Notes: generated from the letters alone by a model not told the origin. A stretch of 8,309 bases of DNA from Allobosea sp. (GCA_021732895.1 JAKFWE010000134.1:1-8309), one strand, 5' to 3'. Numbered from the stretch's first letter, positions 1 to 7,190 are shown. Program-made: numbers and translations.

Positions 1-657
1 ACCGGCTCCGACAAGGTTCATCTGCTCCTGGTCTGCACCGCCGAGCGCGGCCTGTGCGGCGCCTTCAACTCGTCGATCGCGCGGCTCGCCCGCGAGAAAG
101 CCAACGCGCTGAAGGCCGAAGGCAAGACGGTCAAGATCATCTGCGTCGGCAAGAAGGGATACGACATCCTGCGCCGGCAGTTCAGCGCCGACATTCTCGA
201 AGTCATCGACCTGCGCAGCTTCAAGCAGGTCGGCTTCGCCAATGCCGAGATGATCGCGCAGAATGTGCTCGCCCGCTTCGCCGCCGGCGAGTTCGACGTC
301 GCCACCCTGTTCTTCTCGAAGTTCAAGTCGGTGATCCAGCAGATCCCGACGGCGCAGCGGATCATTCCGGCCGAGATACCCGCCGGCACGAAGACGACGG
401 AAGCCGTCTACGACTACGAGCCCGACGAGAGCGAGATCCTCGAGACGTTGCTGCCGCGCAACCTCACCGTCCAGATCCTGCGCGCCCTCCTCGAAAACGG
501 CGCCTCCGAGCAGGGCGCGCGCATGTCGGCGATGGATTCCGCCACGCGCAACGCCGGCGAAATGATCAAGAAGCAGACGCAGCTCTACAACCGCTCGCGC
601 CAGGCGATGATCACCAAGGAACTGATCGAGATCATCTCCGGCGCGGAAGCGCTATAA
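1..657 (+). CDS. atpG: F1Fo ATP synthase gamma subunit (partial, 5' end missing)
   Basis: The gamma subunit is the central rotor shaft of F1; its coiled coil turns inside the alpha3beta3 ring and couples proton flow through Fo to ATP synthesis at the inner membrane. The window opens in frame, and 218 residues precede the TAA at 655-657. Two family hallmarks are visible: the motif ERGLCGAFNSS near the left edge (E. coli has DRGLCGGLN about 70-80 residues into the protein), and the strongly conserved C-terminal helix from SEQGARMSAMDSATRNA to KELIEIISGAEAL. Against a usual length of about 290 residues, roughly 70-75 N-terminal residues lie outside the window. No frameshift or internal stop is seen. 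It is followed after 73 bp by atpD in the same direction, the usual atpHAGDC order. The truncation is only the window edge. Confidence 0.97.
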   Translation, partial: TGSDKVHLLLVCTAERGLCGAFNSSIARLAREKANALKAEGKTVKIICVGKKGYDILRRQFSADILEVIDLRSFKQVGFANAEMIAQNVLARFAAGEFDVATLFFSKFKSVIQQIPTAQRIIPAEIPAGTKTTEAVYDYEPDESEILETLLPRNLTVQILRALLENGASEQGARMSAMDSATRNAGEMIKKQTQLYNRSRQAMITKELIEIISGAEAL

Positions 658-730
658 CTCCGTCAAGGGGTCTGCGCGGCGCCGGTCCGCAGGCTCGTCC
701 GCAACGTCTGAACGCGCATCCGAGGTTCCC

Positions 731-2212
<1,482 letters not shown>

Positions 2213-2217
2213 TCGAG

Positions 2218-2313
2218 GCGAATGGCGAGTGGCGAACCGGGAGTAGCGAAGGGCGATCGGTGAACGCGCGCGCCAGCCGCAGGGCTGATCGCCATTCGCC
2301 ATTCGCCATTCGC
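2218..2313. repeat. Heptad-phased inverted repeat in the atpD-atpC gap
   Basis: The 111-bp gap between atpD and atpC is almost filled by 7-nt units. The left side reads as seven consecutive degenerate heptads from 2218 to 2266 (gcgaatg, gcgagtg, gcgaacc, gggagta, gcgaagg, gcgatcg, gtgaacg). The right side (2290-2313) is the opposite orientation: three exact copies of cgccatt followed by cgc. Positions 2218-2235 pair with 2296-2313 at 17 of 18 bases, with a loop of about 60 nt, so a long stem could form just before the atpC ribosome binding site (GAGGA, 2315-2319). From general recall, arrays of this kind occur between genes in rhizobial genomes; that this is a dispersed family member is inference. 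Confidence 0.8.
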
Positions 2314-2323
2314 TGAGGAAAAC

Positions 2324-2740
2324 ATGGCACAGACCTTCACATTCGAACTCGTCTCGCCCGAGCGCATCCTGTTCGCGGGCGCGGTTGAAAGCGTCCTGGT
2401 CCCTTCCCTCGAAGGCGAGATGACGGTTCTGGCCGGCCACGCGCCCGTGGTGGCGACGCTGAAATGCGGCATCGTTCTGGTGCAGACCGATGCCGGCCAC
2501 GGCAAGGAATTCTTCGTCAATGGCGGGCTGGTCGAGATCAACCCGGTCGCGACGACGATCCTCGCCGAGCAGGCCCGCTTCATCGAGGATGTCGACAACG
2601 CCGTGCTCGATCAGGAAATCCTGACCGCCGAGACCCGGCTCGCCGGCTCGACCGACGTGGCCGAGCAGAAGCGCCTGAACGACACGCTGGTGCAGTTGCG
2701 CGAGTTCAAGGGCGTCTTCACCGAGCGCAAGGCGGCGTAA
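2324..2740 (+). CDS. atpC: F1Fo ATP synthase epsilon subunit
   Basis: Epsilon binds the foot of gamma and the c-ring, is needed to couple F1 to Fo, and in many bacteria can restrain ATP hydrolysis. The 138-residue length is normal. The N-terminal beta-sandwich (about 1-85) is recognisable from ELVSPER near the start, EGEMTVLAGHAPVVATLKCGIV (positions 30-51, equivalent to the E. coli GHAPLLTAIKPG segment) and FFVNGGLVEINP (63-74). The C-terminal part (about 88-138) is the predicted helical hairpin. The start is ATG 2324, with GAGGA at 2315-2319 four bases upstream. It is the last gene of the operon. Unusually, the 111-bp gap to atpD is occupied by a potential hairpin abutting this ribosome binding site, which could alter epsilon output relative to beta; that effect is inference. 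Confidence 0.97.
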   Translation: MAQTFTFELVSPERILFAGAVESVLVPSLEGEMTVLAGHAPVVATLKCGIVLVQTDAGHGKEFFVNGGLVEINPVATTILAEQARFIEDVDNAVLDQEILTAETRLAGSTDVAEQKRLNDTLVQLREFKGVFTERKAA

Positions 2741-2743
2741 TTT

Positions 2744-2889
2744 CCCTTCTCCCCTCGGGGGACAAGGTGTCTGCGAAGCAGACGGATGAGGGAGGGGGCG
2801 CGCCAGCGGACCTTTTCTTCTTCGGTTCAGGGACGTCCCTCATCCGTCAGCGTTTCGCGCCGCCACCTTCTCCCCCGATGGGAGAAGGG
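2744..2889. repeat. Composite long palindrome between convergent atpC and VOC gene
   Basis: Three bases after the atpC stop begins a palindrome running to one base before the VOC gene stop. The outer arms 2744-2769 and 2864-2889 pair at 24 of 26 bases; the inner arms 2781-2793 and 2836-2848 pair perfectly over 13 bases. Between the arms on each side lie unequal spacers. The left spacer region forms its own hairpin (gtctgc 2769-2774, gaa, gcagac 2778-2783). The right outer arm also folds alone: ccttctccc 2866-2874, a 5-nt loop, gggagaagg 2880-2888. There is no T-tract after any of these stems, so it does not look like a standard intrinsic terminator, but it may still block or end transcription from both sides. 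The type (ccttctccc... gacggatgaggg) is one I recall as common in rhizobial intergenic DNA. Confidence 0.85.
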
Positions 2890-2890
2890 T

Positions 2891-3271
2891 TCACGCATAA
2901 CTGATGAACTCCATCAGCGAGCCGTCCGGATCGCGAAAATAGACGCTGGCGCCGGCCCCGCCGCGTCCGACGCGCTGCACCGGGCCAAGCTCGACCGGGA
3001 CGCCTCGCTCCGCGAGATGCGCGATCGCCGCCTCGATCGGCCCATCCCAGCGGAAGCACAGGTCGCTGCCCCCGGGCGGGACCGGAATGCGCGCCTTCGG
3101 ATCAGGCTGCAGGTCGGGGCCATGGCAGTTCAGCTGCGCCGTCCCGATGCGGTAGACGAAGCCAGCGCCGTTCTGAACCACTTCGGCGCCGATCACGTCG
3201 CGGTAGAAGGCGTTCGAGCGCTCCCAGTCGGAGACGTGGATGACGCAGTGGTCGAAGGTGACGAGGCTCAT
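2891..3271 (-). CDS. VOC / glyoxalase-fold protein (STM3117-like)
   Basis: A 126-residue single-domain vicinal-oxygen-chelate protein, probably a soluble dimeric metalloenzyme or small-molecule binding protein; substrate unknown. Two beta-alpha-beta-beta-beta units are visible: the first starts with FDHCVIHVSDWERSNAFYRDVIG (6-28), the second with GSDLCFRWDGPIEAAIAHL (68-86) and ends FRDPDGSLMEFISY (112-125). Likely metal ligands are H8, H50 and E121 by position in the fold. By memory it resembles Salmonella STM3117 (GSADLCFI, GPVKRTG, FYFRDPDGNLIE), annotated as a glyoxalase-like virulence protein. ATG at 3269-3271 is supported by GGAG (complement of 3278-3281) six bases away. It lies 104 bp downstream of putA in the same direction, separated by a palindrome, so co-transcription is possible but unproven. 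It could be a lyase, dioxygenase or resistance-type member; glyoxalase I itself is unlikely. Confidence 0.9.
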   Translation of the reverse strand: MSLVTFDHCVIHVSDWERSNAFYRDVIGAEVVQNGAGFVYRIGTAQLNCHGPDLQPDPKARIPVPPGGSDLCFRWDGPIEAAIAHLAERGVPVELGPVQRVGRGGAGASVYFRDPDGSLMEFISYA

Positions 3272-3304
3272 CGGCGGCTCCGCAGCGTGGTCTGTCGTCG
3301 ATTA

Positions 3305-3371
3305 CGTCATTGCGAGCGCAGCGAAGCAATCCACGCGATGGCTGGATCGCTTCGTTGCCCTCGCAATGACG
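3305..3371. repeat. BIME-like inverted repeat between putA and the VOC gene (copy A)
   Basis: The arms 3305-3333 and 3343-3371 are complementary at 26 of 29 bases around a 9-base loop (3334-3342). The left arm begins cgtcattgcgag and ends gaagcaatcca. The element ends four bases before the putA stop codon (3376-3378), so it would form a stem in the 3' UTR of putA mRNA, ahead of the VOC gene. A second, degenerate copy lies at 6631-6710: the two left arms share an identical 19-base core (3314-3332 and 6640-6658), and the two right arms match at 28 of 31 bases. From established familiarity, palindromes with 'cgtcattgcgag...gaagcaatcc' are abundant in rhizobial and some other genomes and generate spurious peptides such as CERSEAI. 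Possible roles are mRNA 3'-end protection or partial termination. Confidence 0.88.
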
Positions 3372-3375
3372 GGTG

Positions 3376-6300
3376 TCACTCCCCCATCGCGATCAGGCTG
3401 GCGTTGCCGCCGGCCGCCGCCGTGTTGACGGTCACCGTCTGCTCGGTCGTAAATCGCATCAGATAGTGCGGCCCTCCGGCCTTGGGGCCGGTGCCCGAAA
3501 GCCCGTGGCCGCCGAAGGGTTGCACGCCGACGACCGCGCCAATGATGTTGCGGTTGACGTAGATGTTGCCGGTCGCGAGCCGCTTCACGACCTTCTCGAC
3601 GGTCGTCTCGATGCGCGAATGGACGCCCAGCGTCAGCCCGTAGCCCGTCGCCTCGATCGCCGCGAGGACCTTCTCGAGGTCTCCTGCCTTCCAGCGCACG
3701 ACATGCAGGATGGGCCCGAAATGCTCCTGATTGAGTTCGTCGATCCGTTTCAGCGTCACGACGTGGGGCGCGACGTAGGAGCCGCCGAGCTCCGGCGACC
3801 TGCCGGCGAAGGCGATCCGGCCGAGCCGCGCCATCGCCGCGATATGCTCGTCGAGCCTCGCCTTGGCGGCCCTGTCGATGACCGGGCCGATATGGGCGTC
3901 GATCTTGCGCGGATCGCCGATCTTCAGCTCGGCGGCTGCGCCCTCGATCATCTCCAGAACCTTGTCGGCCACATCCTCCTGCACGACGAGCAGGCGCAGC
4001 GCCGAGCAGCGCTGCCCGGCCGAGCGGAAGGCCGACATCACGACGTCGTCGGCGACCTGCTCGGGCAGCGCGGTGGCGTCGACGATCATGGCGTTGAGCC
4101 CGCCGGTCTCGGCGATCAGCGGCACGATCGGGCCATCCTTGGCGGCGAGCGCGCGGTTGATCGCGCGCGCGGTCGCGGTCGAGCCGGTGAAGGCGACGCC
4201 GGCGACGGCCGGATGGGCGACCAGCGCTGCGCCCAGCGCGCCGCCGCCGGGGGTCAGGTGCAGCGCGGAAGCCGGCACGCCGGCTTCATGGAGAAGGCGC
4301 ACGGCCACGGCCGCGATCAACGGCGTCTGCGGGGCCGGCTTGGCGACGACGCTGTTGCCCGCCGCCAGCGCCGCCGCGATCTGCCCGATGAAGATGGCGA
4401 GCGGGAAATTCCACGGCGCGATGCACAGGAACGGCCCCCGCCCGCGCAGAACCAGCCGGTTCTCCTCGCCCGTCGGTCCCGGCAGCAGGGCCGGCGTCGC
4501 CAGCTTCGCCTCGGCCTCGGCGGCGTAGTAGCGACAGAAATCGACCGCCTCGCGCAGTTCCGACAGCGCGTCGTCCAGCGTCTTGCCGGCCTCGGCCTGC
4601 AGCAGCGCGAGCAGCGGGCCGCGCCGCGCCTCCATCAGGTCGGCGGCCTTGCGCAGGGCCGCCGCGCGCGCGCGGGCCGGCGCCGCGTTCCACGCCGCGA
4701 AGCCCGCCCTGGCGGCGTCCATGGCGCGTCCAGCCAGCGCGGCGTCGGCCTCCGCGACCGTGCCGATCGGCATGCCGTCGATGGGAGAGACGACCGGCCG
4801 CGGCGCCCCGCCCGCCGGCTCGCCGTCGATGATCGCGCTCGCCTTGGGGAAGCCGGCGGCCGCAGCCTGTCGCACCTCCGCCAGCAACGCGTCGAGCGCC
4901 TGCGCCTCGCCGAACTCGACTCCGGCCGAATTCCTGCGCGACGGCCCGAACAGGTCGGCCGGCAGCGGAATCCGGCGGTGGCGGGCGTTCTCCGGCGTCG
5001 CGATGAGTTCGGCGGGCGACGCCAGCAGGCGCGCCACCGGCACGTCGGGATCGCCCGACGCCGCCACGAAGGACGAGTTCGCGCCATTCTCCAGCAGCCT
5101 GCGGACCAGATAGGCGAGCAGGTCCTGATGGCCGCCGACCGGCGCATAGGTTCGGCAGGCGAACCCGGCCTTGTCCGCCAGCAGGCGTTCGTAGAGCGCG
5201 TCGCCCATGCCGTGCAGGCGCTGGAATTCGTAGTTCTCGGCGTCGCTCGCCATCTCGGCCACGGTCGCCACGGTCAGCGCGTTGTGAGTGGCGAATTGCG
5301 GGACGATGCGCGGGCGCAGCGCCAAAAGCTGCGCGGCGCAGGCCTCGTAGTTGAGATCGGTCATCGCCTTGCGGGTGAAGACCGGATAGTCCGCGAGGCC
5401 GCGCTCCTGGGCGCGCTTCAGCTCGGTGTCCCAATAGGCGCCCTTGACGAGGCGCACCATCAGGCGCCGGCCATGCGCCTCGGCCAGAGCCGCGACATGG
5501 TCGATGACGGCGGCGGCGCGCTTCTGGTAGGCCTGGATCGCCAGGCCGAAGCCGTCCCAGCCCGCCAGCGTCTCGTCCGCCATCACGGCGGCGATGACGT
5601 CGAGCGAGAGTTCGAGCCGGTCGGCCTCCTCGGCATCGACGGTGAAGTTGAGGTCGAATGACTTCGCCTGCCGCGCCAGCGAGAGGACCTTCGGGGTCAG
5701 CTCGGTCAGAACGCGCGTCCGGCTCGTCGCCTCGTAGCGCGGATGCAGCGCCGAGAGCTTGACCGAAATGCCGGGCCGGTCCGGCAGCGGCGCGTTGCCG
5801 GCCGCGGCGCCGATGGCGTCGATGGCTGCGCTGTAGGAGGCGAGGTAGCGGTCGGCGTCGCCTTGCGTGCGGGCCCCCTCGCCGAGCATGTCGAAGGAGT
5901 AGCGGTAGAGCCGCCCGGAGCCGGCGCCGGCCCGTTTGAGCGCCTCACCGATCGTCTGCCCGAGCACGAAATGGCTGCCCATGACGCGCATCGCCTGGCG
6001 GGTGGCGGTGCGCACGGCCGGCGCGCCGAGGCGTTTCGCGAGCCCGGCGACGATGCCGCTCGGCGTTTCGCCCGGCTGGATGACGCGCGCGGTGACGCCG
6101 AGCGCCCAAGCCGAGGCCGAGACGAGGAAGGCGTCGGACTTCGCTTCGTGATGGGCGAAATCGCCCTGGCCCAGCTTGTCCTCGATCAGCCGGTCGGCCG
6201 TCGCCGCATCCGGCACGCGCAGCAGCGCCTCGGCCAGCACCATCAGCGCGAGTCCTTCCCTGGTCGAGAGCGAATACTCGCGCAGCAGGTCCTCGATGCC

Positions 6301-6495
6301 GCCGAGCCCGACCTTGCGGCTGCGGATCGCCTCGATCAGGGCGGTGGCGCGGGCGTCGATGCGCGCCTTGGCGGCGGGTTCGCGCTTCGCCGCCGCCAGC
6401 AGCCGGGTCGCGATCGCGCCGTCATCCTCCGCGTATGGCGCGCCGAAGGGCGGAATGCCGCCGGCTTCGAGAGGGCGAGGAGCAGAGGCGGCCAT
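3376..6495 (-). CDS. putA: Bifunctional proline dehydrogenase / L-glutamate-gamma-semialdehyde dehydrogenase
   Basis: PutA oxidises proline to P5C with FAD, passing electrons to membrane quinone, then oxidises glutamate semialdehyde to glutamate with NAD+, channelling the intermediate. It has 1039 residues. An N-terminal helical arm (1-~120) precedes the PRODH barrel (~170-475), which shows RLVKGAYWD (348-356) and the proline-binding pair R465-R466 in LVRRLLENGAN. The ALDH domain (~560-1011) shows APWNFPLAIF (693-702), GSTATAR (771-777), general base E796 in ETGGL, nucleophile C830 in AGQRCSALR and EHFGPI (924-929). There is no N-terminal ribbon-helix-helix domain and no large C-terminal ALDH-like domain, making it type A, yet it ends in the VNTAAAGGNASL tail (1023-1034). 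ATG at 6493-6495 has GGAG (complement of 6503-6506) seven bases upstream. Divergent from the Lrp-type gene at 6735, its likely regulator. Confidence 0.98.
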   Translation of the reverse strand: MAASAPRPLEAGGIPPFGAPYAEDDGAIATRLLAAAKREPAAKARIDARATALIEAIRSRKVGLGGIEDLLREYSLSTREGLALMVLAEALLRVPDAATADRLIEDKLGQGDFAHHEAKSDAFLVSASAWALGVTARVIQPGETPSGIVAGLAKRLGAPAVRTATRQAMRVMGSHFVLGQTIGEALKRAGAGSGRLYRYSFDMLGEGARTQGDADRYLASYSAAIDAIGAAAGNAPLPDRPGISVKLSALHPRYEATSRTRVLTELTPKVLSLARQAKSFDLNFTVDAEEADRLELSLDVIAAVMADETLAGWDGFGLAIQAYQKRAAAVIDHVAALAEAHGRRLMVRLVKGAYWDTELKRAQERGLADYPVFTRKAMTDLNYEACAAQLLALRPRIVPQFATHNALTVATVAEMASDAENYEFQRLHGMGDALYERLLADKAGFACRTYAPVGGHQDLLAYLVRRLLENGANSSFVAASGDPDVPVARLLASPAELIATPENARHRRIPLPADLFGPSRRNSAGVEFGEAQALDALLAEVRQAAAAGFPKASAIIDGEPAGGAPRPVVSPIDGMPIGTVAEADAALAGRAMDAARAGFAAWNAAPARARAAALRKAADLMEARRGPLLALLQAEAGKTLDDALSELREAVDFCRYYAAEAEAKLATPALLPGPTGEENRLVLRGRGPFLCIAPWNFPLAIFIGQIAAALAAGNSVVAKPAPQTPLIAAVAVRLLHEAGVPASALHLTPGGGALGAALVAHPAVAGVAFTGSTATARAINRALAAKDGPIVPLIAETGGLNAMIVDATALPEQVADDVVMSAFRSAGQRCSALRLLVVQEDVADKVLEMIEGAAAELKIGDPRKIDAHIGPVIDRAAKARLDEHIAAMARLGRIAFAGRSPELGGSYVAPHVVTLKRIDELNQEHFGPILHVVRWKAGDLEKVLAAIEATGYGLTLGVHSRIETTVEKVVKRLATGNIYVNRNIIGAVVGVQPFGGHGLSGTGPKAGGPHYLMRFTTEQTVTVNTAAAGGNASLIAMGE

Positions 6496-6534
6496 GGTTT
6501 GGCTCCGAATGGGAGGCGGCGGGATGATCTAAAG

Positions 6535-6621
6535 CATCTGATTTCAACGACCGGATATCAACTCGCCAAGCAAACAAAAATACCGTATAATATCCTGCGA
6601 TGAATCGCTTCTGCGATGATT
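6535..6621. promoter_or_regulatory. putA-putR divergent control region: AT-rich core with short direct repeats
   Basis: This stretch of the 239-bp gap between the divergent genes is markedly richer in A and T than the surrounding sequence, as expected of a control region in a high-GC genome. It contains two direct repeats of an 11-mer, ctgcgatgaat (6595-6605) and ctgcgatgatt (6611-6621), offset by 16 bases and matching at 10 of 11. A weaker pair, atttcaac (6541-6548) and atatcaac (6555-6562), is offset by 14. Known PutR proteins of the Lrp family bind between putR and putA and activate putA with proline; these repeats are candidate contact sites, by inference. I could not identify a convincing -35/-10 pair for putA on the - strand. 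Confidence 0.45.
6563..6591 (+). promoter_or_regulatory. Candidate sigma70-type promoter for putR
   Basis: A perfect TATAAT occurs at 6586-6591 on the + strand. Seventeen bases upstream lies TCGCCA (6563-6568), matching the TTGACA consensus at four of six positions. Transcription would begin near 6598, giving a leader of about 137 nt before the ATG at 6735. The leader includes a direct-repeat pair and an inverted repeat. An exact TATAAT is uncommon in DNA this GC-rich, which supports the call, but the same AT-rich patch could also serve the opposite strand. Confidence 0.55.
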
Positions 6622-6630
6622 GATGAAGCC

Positions 6631-6710
6631 CGTCTTCGGGAGCGCAGCGAAGCAATCCTGGTGACGTGGAGCGCGCCGCTCTGGATCGCTTCGCTTCCCT
6701 TGCAATGACG
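6631..6710. repeat. BIME-like inverted repeat in the putR leader (copy B, degenerate)
   Basis: This is a second copy of the element at 3305-3371. The arms 6631-6658 and 6683-6710 pair at about 21 of 28 bases; the outer part of the left arm has diverged (cgtcttcggg in place of cgtcattgcg), while the 19-base core 6640-6658 is identical to copy A. The interior is longer than in copy A, about 24 nt, and holds a small hairpin of its own (gagcg 6669-6673, cgc, cgctc 6677-6681). It lies between the candidate putR promoter and the putR start, so it would be transcribed as 5' leader. Its right arm is open in frame with putR, giving a spurious N-terminal extension (LDRFASLAMTG) if an upstream start is chosen. 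Confidence 0.8.
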
Positions 6711-6734
6711 GGGAGGGATTTCGGGACGCCATTC

Positions 6735-7190
6735 ATGCTCGACCGCACCGACCGCCGCATTCTGTCGCTGCTGCAGTCCGACGGCCGTATCGCCGGCGTT
6801 GAGCTGGCGGAGAAGGTCGGTCTGTCGCCGACGGCGGTCGGCGAGCGCCTGAAGCGCCTGAGCCGCGAGGGCTTCATCACCGGCTACAGGGCGACGCTCG
6901 ATCCGTTGAAGCTGGGGCTGAACCTGCTCGTCTTCGTCGAGGTCTATCTCGACAAGACGACGCCCGACGCCTTCGAGCGCTTCGCCACGGCGGTGAAGCG
7001 CGCGCCGGAGGTGCTGGAGTGCCATATGGTGGCCGGCGGCTTCGACTATCTGGTCAAGACCCGCGTCGCCGACATGAACGCCTACCGCCGTTTCCTCGGC
7101 GATGTCCTGCTCGCGCTGCCGGCGGTGCGCGAGACGCGGACCTATGCGGTGATGGAGGAGGTGAAGACCGACGGCGCGCTGCCCGTGTGA
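6735..7190 (+). CDS. putR: Lrp/AsnC-family transcriptional regulator, probable proline-responsive activator PutR
   Basis: A 151-residue DNA-binding regulator with the standard Lrp architecture: N-terminal helix (LDRTDRRILSLLQSDGR, 2-18), helix-turn-helix (GVELAEKVGLSPTAVGERLKRL, 21-42), linker strand EGFITGYRATLDP, then the effector-binding/oligomerisation RAM domain (~62-140) with GGFDYLVKTR (101-110) and the terminal TYAVMEEVK typical of the Lrp branch. In Rhodobacter and Agrobacterium a divergent Lrp-type PutR activates putA in response to proline; position and orientation match here. ATG 6735 is preferred because MLDRTDRRIL is the normal family start, with GGGA at 6723-6726 eight bases upstream. 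In-frame starts at 6666 or 6705 would translate an intergenic repeat. It may also control itself. Function as PutR is inferred from family and context. Confidence 0.87.
   Translation: MLDRTDRRILSLLQSDGRIAGVELAEKVGLSPTAVGERLKRLSREGFITGYRATLDPLKLGLNLLVFVEVYLDKTTPDAFERFATAVKRAPEVLECHMVAGGFDYLVKTRVADMNAYRRFLGDVLLALPAVRETRTYAVMEEVKTDGALPV

Noticed and set aside
672..692. Small hairpin (ctgcg...cgcag) in the atpG-atpD gap
   Set aside because: Five-base stem in GC-rich DNA with no T-tract; expected by chance, and the genes are normally co-transcribed.
2290..2313. Short tandem repeat considered as a CRISPR-like array
   Set aside because: The units are 7 nt, contiguous and without spacers.
2786..3466. 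A 226-residue + strand frame across the repeats and antisense to the VOC gene
   Set aside because: It contains the repeat-derived peptide CERSEAI and the antisense of a recognisable VOC domain, so it is not a gene.
3373..5661. A 762-residue open frame on the + strand antisense to putA
   Set aside because: Compositional shadow of the GC-rich third codon positions of putA; Arg-rich, without recognisable motifs and covering the intact ALDH and PRODH sequence on the other strand.
5743..6603. A 286-residue + strand frame overlapping the 5' end of putA and the control region
   Set aside because: Same type of antisense shadow; its end runs through the AT-rich promoter region rather than a gene-like sequence.
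6600..6623. Leader peptide MNRFCDD starting at the predicted putR transcription start
   Set aside because: Seven codons with no ribosome binding site, and no run of regulatory codons (no prolines) that would suggest attenuation.
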